A stretch of 64,000 nt of DNA from a virus. The position numbers were made by a program, and so were the translations under genes. Below the pieces are notes generated by a model that saw only the letters and a list, made by a program, of their open reading frames with translations, made no database searches and was not told the origin of the DNA. The stretch lies in IMG/VR virus record IMGVR_UViG_3300013094_000027, positions 1 to 64,000 of that record; one strand, given 5' to 3'. Below are positions 1 to 5,800 of the stretch, piece after piece; within the stretch, counting starts at the first letter, position 1, and each line of letters starts with the position of its first letter.

Positions 1-1
1 T

Positions 2-181
2 ATACTTGAGTCATTATTGATTTCATTACATACTTCTAGATGGACTGCAAACAAAGTAAAATTTACAGAAATTTTAGAAAAAATAGGTGCTTTTTCTTAT
101 GCAAGAACAAATTCAAATGGATTTGAAGCTGAAGAAGATGCTTTACGTGAAAAAACATTACGTGATTTACAATATTTATAA
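2..181 (+). CDS. C-terminal fragment of an unrecognised protein (cut by window start)
   Basis: The frame is open from the first bases of the window and ends at TAA at 179-181, giving 59 residues of a C-terminus that ends REKTLRDLQYL. There is no start codon in view, so the gene begins left of the window. The composition is an ordinary charged helix-forming tail and I do not recognise the family. It is one of only two plus-strand genes, so it belongs to the oppositely transcribed genome arm, which in crAss-like phages usually holds replication and early genes; that placement is inference. A weak AT-only inverted repeat (195-211) follows the stop and is too poor to call a terminator. Confidence 0.5.
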   Translation: MLESLLISLHTSRWTANKVKFTEILEKIGAFSYARTNSNGFEAEEDALREKTLRDLQYL

Positions 182-325
182 TGCATAAAATAAAAAAATG
201 TAAAACATTTTAAAATCTATTAGAGAGATTATATATGAACTGAATCTTTTGGAAGATAAACCAAAAGATATTTATAGAAAATCTACCTATAATATCTAAA
301 GCTTTGAATTATTTTTAATAAAACA

Positions 326-357
326 TTTGGTAAATTGAAAAAGATGTTATATATTTG
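326..357 (+). promoter_or_regulatory. Bacteroides-type promoter for the 395-616 gene
   Basis: TTTG at 326-329 and TATATTTG at 350-357 are separated by 20 bp. This matches the Bacteroidota primary-sigma consensus TTTG-N19-21-TAnnTTTG at every fixed base. The start codon lies 37 bp beyond the -7 element. The surrounding 213-bp gap (182-394) contains no other credible gene. Confidence 0.75.
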
Positions 358-371
358 TGTTGTAAACACAA
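355..371. promoter_or_regulatory. Perfect 7-bp inverted repeat, possible operator
   Basis: TTGTGTT and AACACAA flank a 3-base centre (GTA). The dyad overlaps the last three bases of the -7 element and the expected transcription start, where a repressor would block initiation. No T-run follows, so it is not a terminator. It could also act as a 5' RNA hairpin in the leader. Confidence 0.5.
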
Positions 372-394
372 TTTTTTAATATAAAACATATAAC

Positions 395-616
395 ATGCTT
401 TTTCAATTACCGAGTGGCAAAACAATAGAAATTCCTGCAATAATGATGATTGATCTTACAGACGATGAGTTTGATTTAGAAATTCAAGATCTAATGGCAG
501 ATGATCACGGAGAAAATATAGACGATGCTTTTTATAACTCATCTTTAGATGACGGAAAACAAAAAGAGAACCCTATAGAGGATTCTCTTAACGATTACAT
601 TTTTAATGAAAATTAA
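395..616 (+). CDS. Small acidic protein, function unknown
   Basis: The product is 73 residues, starting at ATG 395 and strongly acidic, with Asp/Glu clusters through residues 22-45 and near the C-terminus. The N-terminus (LPSGKTIEIP) reads as a short beta-hairpin followed by a DLTDDEF turn. It resembles in style the small acidic proteins scattered through crAss-like genomes, but I cannot assign a function. It has its own consensus promoter with a dyad over the -7, so it is probably independently regulated. Its TAA stop (614-616) overlaps the TAA stop of the opposing minus-strand gene in a TTAA palindrome, marking the convergence of the two genome arms. Confidence 0.6.
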   Translation: MLFQLPSGKTIEIPAIMMIDLTDDEFDLEIQDLMADDHGENIDDAFYNSSLDDGKQKENPIEDSLNDYIFNEN

Positions 617-921
617 CTTAAAGGATTAAAAGCTTCTTTTACATCAATAAAGTCTGCTTGATTTGAATCTACAGCAGTTTTTAAAATTCTTCTATAAAGA
701 AGATCCAGTATCATGTAACAATGGTATTCAATGTCTGTAAAAGGAGTTTTTTCTTCTAATTGTTTTTTGAACAATTCAATTTTTTCAGGACAGTATTTTT
801 TCCAATTGTTTGTTATAATGATTATAGCTTGTGCAATAGCACCGGCATCATTATAATTTAATACAACTTCTACCGAAGCATCTCTTTTAAGAGAAGGGAC
901 TTTTTCTAAATTTTCTGACAT
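613..921 (-). CDS. Unknown 102-residue protein
   Basis: The product starts at ATG 921 and is soluble and mostly helical, with no signal peptide, membrane segment or recognisable motif. It is the last minus-strand gene before the plus-strand arm. It is preceded 17 bp upstream by a consensus Bacteroides-type promoter and appears to be a single-gene transcription unit. The stop codons of this gene and the convergent gene overlap. I do not recognise the family. Confidence 0.6.
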   Translation of the reverse strand: MSENLEKVPSLKRDASVEVVLNYNDAGAIAQAIIIITNNWKKYCPEKIELFKKQLEEKTPFTDIEYHCYMILDLLYRRILKTAVDSNQADFIDVKEAFNPLS

Positions 922-937
922 AATTTATTATTTTTTA

Positions 938-969
938 CAAAAATAAATAAAAAAATTAAGCCCTCCAAA
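938..969 (-). promoter_or_regulatory. Bacteroides-type promoter for the 613-921 gene
   Basis: On the minus strand, TTTG (plus 966-969) is followed after exactly 20 bp by TATTTTTG (plus 938-945), a full match to TTTG-N19-21-TAnnTTTG. The -7 lies 16 bp before the start codon. The -33 box sits inside the loop of the terminator hairpin at 958-987, so a terminator for the upstream gene and a promoter for the downstream gene are interleaved. Confidence 0.7.
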
Positions 970-987
970 TAAATTTTGTGAGGGCTT
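958..987. terminator. Rho-independent terminator, likely bidirectional
   Basis: Perfect 8-bp arms AAGCCCTC (958-965) and GAGGGCTT (980-987) enclose a 14-base loop. T-rich tracts follow on both strands: six T on the plus side (986-991) and TTAATTTTTTT on the minus side. It would stop transcripts from the 1056-1376 gene and any plus-strand read-through from the 395-616 gene. Confidence 0.8.
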
Positions 988-1055
988 TTTTAAATCTTTC
1001 TAATGAGAATTCATTAGATGATTTGAGGTGGGATTTAAATATTGTTATTAAAATG

Positions 1056-1376
1056 TTAACACCATTTATGAAATTCTCGCCAACATCCATCAGTAGGAGT
1101 TGTAGGAAAATTATAAGATGATATAAGTGAGTTAGGAACTACTTGTTGTGGTTTGCCTCGATCTACACGATAAAAATATCGCAAATTATTTGGGTGCAAA
1201 CATATAGATGAAGTACCTGCTGGTTGAACAGGATTTGGAACTATTGCTATCCAATCACAACCTTTATTTGCACAAGGAAGGCTTACATTAGGATTAAATC
1301 CTTGTAAAGTTCCTACAATTGGAAATCCAATTGCATCTTTTTTAGCAAAATATTGTAAACATGAGTTATTAGGCAT
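1056..1376 (-). CDS. Unknown Cys-containing 106-residue protein
   Basis: The product starts at ATG 1376 and has six cysteines, including the pair in CANKGCDW and Cys at the very C-terminus (HKWC). It is rich in Pro, Asn and aromatic residues and has no membrane segment. That composition suggests a small secreted, virion-surface or metal-binding protein, but no family is recognised. It lies between the spanin-like gene (1426-2106) and the terminator at 958-987. I see no consensus promoter in front of it, so it is probably co-transcribed with the gene upstream. Confidence 0.6.
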   Translation of the reverse strand: MPNNSCLQYFAKKDAIGFPIVGTLQGFNPNVSLPCANKGCDWIAIVPNPVQPAGTSSICLHPNNLRYFYRVDRGKPQQVVPNSLISSYNFPTTPTDGCWREFHKWC

Positions 1377-1425
1377 AAAATTAACTTTATACTATAATAT
1401 ACAAATTATTTTTTTATTTTCCAAA

Positions 1426-2106
1426 TTACTTCTTACTATAGACATTTAGTATATGAAATCCAATTCCTATACCAAATACAGGTTTTTGATTAAAAGGGTT
1501 TATTCCTACAAAAGCATCTAGATCTAAAATAGGTTTTGGTTCATTTATTGTATACGCATTTGCTAAAGAAGTATTTATGAACTTATTAGTGTGTGTCATA
1601 TCTATGATATTTTCAGTTGGTTTTAAAAAATGTGTTTTTTTACCAAAAACTAATTGTACCGTATCGGGAACTATTTTTAAGTTAAATACACCTGTATCTT
1701 GTTTGATATTTCCGTAAAAAGAGTTAATATAATATTTATTTGAATCTATTACATAGATTTCGTGATTTATTGAATCTATTGTTATTTTTACGGTGTCATG
1801 TACAATTTTTGCACGATCTACATAAACAACTACACCGTCTACTTTAGAAACATTATACACTTTTTTTACAGAGTCTGTATATTTTTTAAAGTCTTCTTTA
1901 GAATATGATTTTTCATTTATTTGATCGTATTCATTTCCTTTTGCATCTTTTTTAACAATAACAGTATCATGTGCTGAAGTGGTTATTGATTGTATTTTAT
2001 TGACTGGTTTTAAATGCAAAGTTGCCGTTAATGTCAAAAAAATGATCAAAATAGTCCATATAATGATCTTATAATTTTTTAAAATTATGTTTGTTGTATT
2101 GTTCAT
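1426..2106 (-). CDS. N-terminally membrane-anchored extracytoplasmic protein, possible spanin component
   Basis: The product is 226 residues. Residues 13-33 form one hydrophobic segment (IIIWTILIIFLTLTATL) after a short Lys-containing N-terminus, so it is anchored in the inner membrane with a periplasmic body. The body contains recurrent HDTV/DTV elements (HDTVIV, HDTVKI, PDTVQL). The C-terminus alternates Gly with hydrophobic or aromatic residues (VFGIGIGFHIL), like an outer-membrane-facing beta strand. An anchored periplasmic protein next to late genes fits a spanin-like role bridging the two membranes during lysis, but that is inference from topology. No lipobox is visible. A terminator lies just upstream of its start. 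Confidence 0.6.
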   Translation of the reverse strand: MNNTTNIILKNYKIIIWTILIIFLTLTATLHLKPVNKIQSITTSAHDTVIVKKDAKGNEYDQINEKSYSKEDFKKYTDSVKKVYNVSKVDGVVVYVDRAKIVHDTVKITIDSINHEIYVIDSNKYYINSFYGNIKQDTGVFNLKIVPDTVQLVFGKKTHFLKPTENIIDMTHTNKFINTSLANAYTINEPKPILDLDAFVGINPFNQKPVFGIGIGFHILNVYSKK

Positions 2107-2137
2107 AATATAATATACTAAAAATGTTTAAATAAAA

Positions 2138-2159
2138 AAAGGGGCGTTTAAGCCCCTTT
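2138..2159 (-). terminator. Rho-independent terminator after the 2174-2599 gene
   Basis: Arms AAAGGGGC (2138-2145) and GCCCCTTT (2152-2159) pair perfectly around a 6-base loop. On the minus strand the stem is followed by TTTTTTTATTT. It ends the short unit that starts at the 2852-2883 promoter. A looser T-rich tract on the plus side would permit bidirectional action. Confidence 0.85.
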
Positions 2160-2173
2160 ATTGTTTTTGTAAA

Positions 2174-2599
2174 TTAAGGTTTAATAATTGTAGGTGGTGT
2201 TTCCATCCCTTTAGAGATAGGTTGAATTTTAGAAATATAAGGCATATACAAATTACCATTTTCATGATTAATAGCCATATGCTTAATAAAATCTATTATT
2301 CCTTCATTATCTGAAATATGAAGTTCAAACCATTCTGGAATAGTTCTTCGTTCTACAACTGTTGCACCAGTTTTTGTTTTTTTAAATTCTCCTGAATCAT
2401 TTATTGCAGGAATTGCTTGCAACTCTTCTTTCTTTTCTTTATGTAAAATTACCAGACGTGAATTAGTCGGATCAAATTCAGCCATAAGAAAAGGACAATC
2501 GTGATGAATTGGAATCATCCGAAAACTTGGTAAAGTGGAATTATCACGTAAACGTGTTTCACACCTTGTAATCATCATTGTTTTTGTACTTACTGACAT
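2174..2599 (-). CDS. Unknown 141-residue protein, probably virion-associated
   Basis: The product starts at ATG 2599 and is soluble, with a beta-rich look. The N-terminal part (CETRLRDNSTLPSF, then IPIHHDCPF) looks strongly constrained, and the C-terminal tail is Pro/Ile rich. It shares a transcription unit with the 69-residue coiled-coil protein, driven by the promoter at 2852-2883 and closed by the terminator at 2138-2159. I have an impression of similar proteins in crAss-like genomes but cannot name a function. The separate promoter suggests a level of expression different from the giant internal proteins upstream. Confidence 0.6.
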   Translation of the reverse strand: MSVSTKTMMITRCETRLRDNSTLPSFRMIPIHHDCPFLMAEFDPTNSRLVILHKEKKEELQAIPAINDSGEFKKTKTGATVVERRTIPEWFELHISDNEGIIDFIKHMAINHENGNLYMPYISKIQPISKGMETPPTIIKP

Positions 2600-2623
2600 T
2601 TTTTAATTGGTTTAAGTAGTTAA

Positions 2624-2833
2624 TTACGCTGTTGGTGGTGTAACAATATTAGTTACTTGTGTTGTAATAGTATTGATACCTGTTGTTATGTTTTCAATAC
2701 TTGTTACTATGTTTTGTGATTCTGTTTGAGACAAAACAATAGTGTTTGATTGCAAATTTGCAATTTCATTTTGAGCATTTGTAAGTGCTGTCTGTAATGC
2801 ACTAAGAGCATTGTTTAGATCTGTAATTGTCAT
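2624..2833 (-). CDS. Small coiled-coil protein (69 residues)
   Basis: The whole sequence is a regular heptad-like pattern of Leu/Ile/Val with Asn, Gln, Thr and Ser (LNNALSALQTALTNAQNEIANLQ), ending in a short Pro-rich tail. It has no charge clusters and no cysteines. Such mini-proteins often form trimeric or longer helical bundles in phage fibres or necks; the specific role is unknown. It is the first gene after a consensus promoter (2852-2883), which lies immediately beyond the stop codon of the 1814-residue protein. Confidence 0.6.
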   Translation of the reverse strand: MTITDLNNALSALQTALTNAQNEIANLQSNTIVLSQTESQNIVTSIENITTGINTITTQVTNIVTPPTA

Positions 2834-2851
2834 TTTTTTATAAATTTTTTA

Positions 2852-2883
2852 CAAAGATAAAAGATTAAAATTAATTATCCAAA
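2852..2883 (-). promoter_or_regulatory. Bacteroides-type promoter for the 2833-to-2174 unit
   Basis: On the minus strand, TTTG (plus 2880-2883) is followed after 20 bp by TATCTTTG (plus 2852-2859), a full match to TTTG-N19-21-TAnnTTTG. The -7 ends 18 bp before the ATG at 2833. The -33 lies five bases past the stop codon of the giant 2888-8332 gene. No terminator is seen between that stop and this promoter, so the operon may read through. Confidence 0.75.
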
Positions 2884-2887
2884 TTTT

Positions 2888-5800
2888 TTAGAAATATCCT
2901 GCAACATTTCCTGAATAACCCATATATTTTCTAAAATCCTCATCAAACAAAGAGATTATTTCAGCCATTGAACTTGCACCAGGTATAAATTTAATAGCTT
3001 CTCTTGTAGGATGTGCTGATTTAAGCATGGATTTATTTCCTGTTACAGAACCATATATTTCTTGAAATTCATTAGTCATTAAGTTCCTAAAGTTTTTCAA
3101 AAGTCCTATTGCTGGTATGGTATTATTAAATAACTGTTCAAATTCTCGTGGATCATAATAAAATGAAAACTCATTATAGAATTTTGCAAATGATTTATGA
3201 GCAAAATTAAGTCGTGCTCTTTCATTTTTATCTTGCACTTGTTTTGCAATAGATGCTGATAATAACATCAAACTCAATGTACCTGCTGTAATCATTGTTT
3301 CACGCATCATTGATTTAATAATTCCAACTGATTGATGAAAATACTCTTCTTTTGACATATGAAAATCTTGACCTCTTTTTGCAAAATCTGCTTTAATTTG
3401 ATCATATCTACGATAAGCAGCTTCTCTTATACCGGGATTTGTTATTTCAGAGCCTAATAAAGAACTTAATAAAAGTTGATGTTTCATAAATCCACCGATG
3501 CCTTCACCACTAAAGAAATTATTAAAAAATTCACGCCATCTACCTACAGAATAAGTATCTGTAGCAGATTCATATTTCCATTTACCTGTTCTTGATTCTA
3601 CCTGACCGGGTATCCAGTTACGAAAACTTGTAAAAGCTTTCATTACAGATAAAGTATGCATACCAGATCTATCTTCAGGATTCATGTTACCCAATACTTT
3701 ATAAGTAACTTGTAATGCTGTTCTACGCATTTGGGTGTATGGAGATTCTATTGCTGTAGGATTACCATCTTTGTCTGTTGGAATTTTATCTAAATCTATT
3801 TTATTTCCTTTAGAATCTTCCCAATAAGGATTATTGTCTTTATCTAATTTCATTGTTGCATATAATGAACTTTTTTTACTTTCTTCAGTAACCGCTTCTA
3901 AAAGATCTTTATCAGAAATAGTTTTATTTTCAGCAGAAAGTTTATGCAAAATTTCTTGTCGTATATTTACAATATTTCCTGAATCATCTAATTTATACAT
4001 TTGTAATATAGAACCACCAACATGATTTTCAACCAATTCATCTCCTTTTCTATGACCGATTAAAAGTATATCTGTTGGATTTGGTATTTTTTTTGTAGTT
4101 TGTGCTTCTTTAGATAATTCTTTTCCAAGATGACTTTCCATGCGAAAATCAAAATACTTTATGGCTGCTTTCATTTTTGAATCATTTGTAGCTAATTTCA
4201 TGTAAGTATTTTTGATCATTCTATCGTTGAAATACAAACCTGATTTACCTTGAAAACTAATGTTACCTTCACCACCAACAATGTTTGACAATATTGATTT
4301 TATTCTAAAGGCAAGACCAACAACAGTATTATACTGAATAGCAGAATTTATTAATTTTTGAGTTGACAATTTTCTATTTTCATCTAAATGCACTAATTTA
4401 TTTACAATAGGTATTTTAGATATAACTTTATTTATTTGAGGTGCTATATCTATTGAATTGTCAAAATCTTGTACTTTACCATACATTTGTAAATCTACAA
4501 GTTCTTTTAATAGAGCAGCATTAGTTTTATTAAATGCTTCTTGACTAGGCGCATCTCCCTTAGAAGGAACTAATACATTTTTATTTTCTTCAGTAATAAT
4601 AATTTTTTCTACATTATTTTCTATATTTTTTAATGCTTTATATTTTTCAAAAGATTCAATTGTTTGAGTATATACTTTTGTAATGTCTACATTTTGTGAC
4701 GAAGCGTCATCTGAAGCATGTAAAAAAGGCATTTTTAATTCACGCCATTCTTCATTTGTTAAAGGATTTACATCTTTTTTGTTATTTAATTCTTGATTGG
4801 AATTAGATAATTTTTCCCATACTCTATCTACAGCATTTATATTTTCTCCTTGCATTTTTGCTTCCATCATTTTTGTACTAACAGAAGGAAAAAATGTATA
4901 TATTTGATGATCTTCTATTAAACCTTCTTGCGCAAGAGATTTATTAAAAGCAATCATATTATTATATAAAGAAAGTAATTCTGGAGTTTTTAGTATTTCT
5001 TTATATTCTTCAGAATACCATTTCTCATTACCTATTAAATATTTATTACCATATGCGCCATTTCTTATAGCCTCTGGATTTTCAAAATTTTTACCAACAT
5101 CGTATTTGTTAACAAATAATTCTAACTCTTGATCCATTTCATCTTTTGTAATTTGATTTGAATCAACCATTTCTTTTAAAGATGTTTGTTTTTTATTTAA
5201 ATCATTTTCGTAACGAGTTCTATCAAAAACAGTATTATTTTCATACCAAGACTTCATTATGTCTGTTGGCATAGAAGCCATTTCTTTTTTGGCTTTAAAA
5301 AATTCTTTTGTAAAATTGTTTATAAGAAGATAATTTCCCTTATAATCTTTTCTTAAAAGTTTTTCTTTAAATACTTTAATAGGGTTTGTATATTTTTCTT
5401 TTATTTCTTTTGCATTTTGTATAAAAGGTTGTGATTCTTTTTCTTGATTTGCACGAGAAGTTTCTATTGCTTGAAAATATAATCTTGTAAATAATTGAGT
5501 AGTTCTCATTTGAGTTTGACTTTGTGTAGTAGCCCATCTTTGAGTAAAATCCAACTGTTGTTCAGGAGTAGTAATATTTCCTAAATTTGCAAGATTTGAT
5601 AATTTTTGAGTTTCTTTTATGGCAGCTTCTATTAAATATTTTTCTGCACGAGCAGCCCTACCAACGTATTCATCTAAAGTGCTTTTTCTATTCTTAATAA
5701 TATTTAATTCTTCTGCTGTATAAGAACTATCTTTTAATTGTTCTAAATATTGCTTATTTAAAGAATCTTTTTCAAAAGTTTGAATAGCTCTCATTCTTTC

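Noticed and set aside
195-211. Terminator after the first partial gene
   Set aside because: The 7-bp hairpin has a single G-C pair per arm and no adequate T-run.
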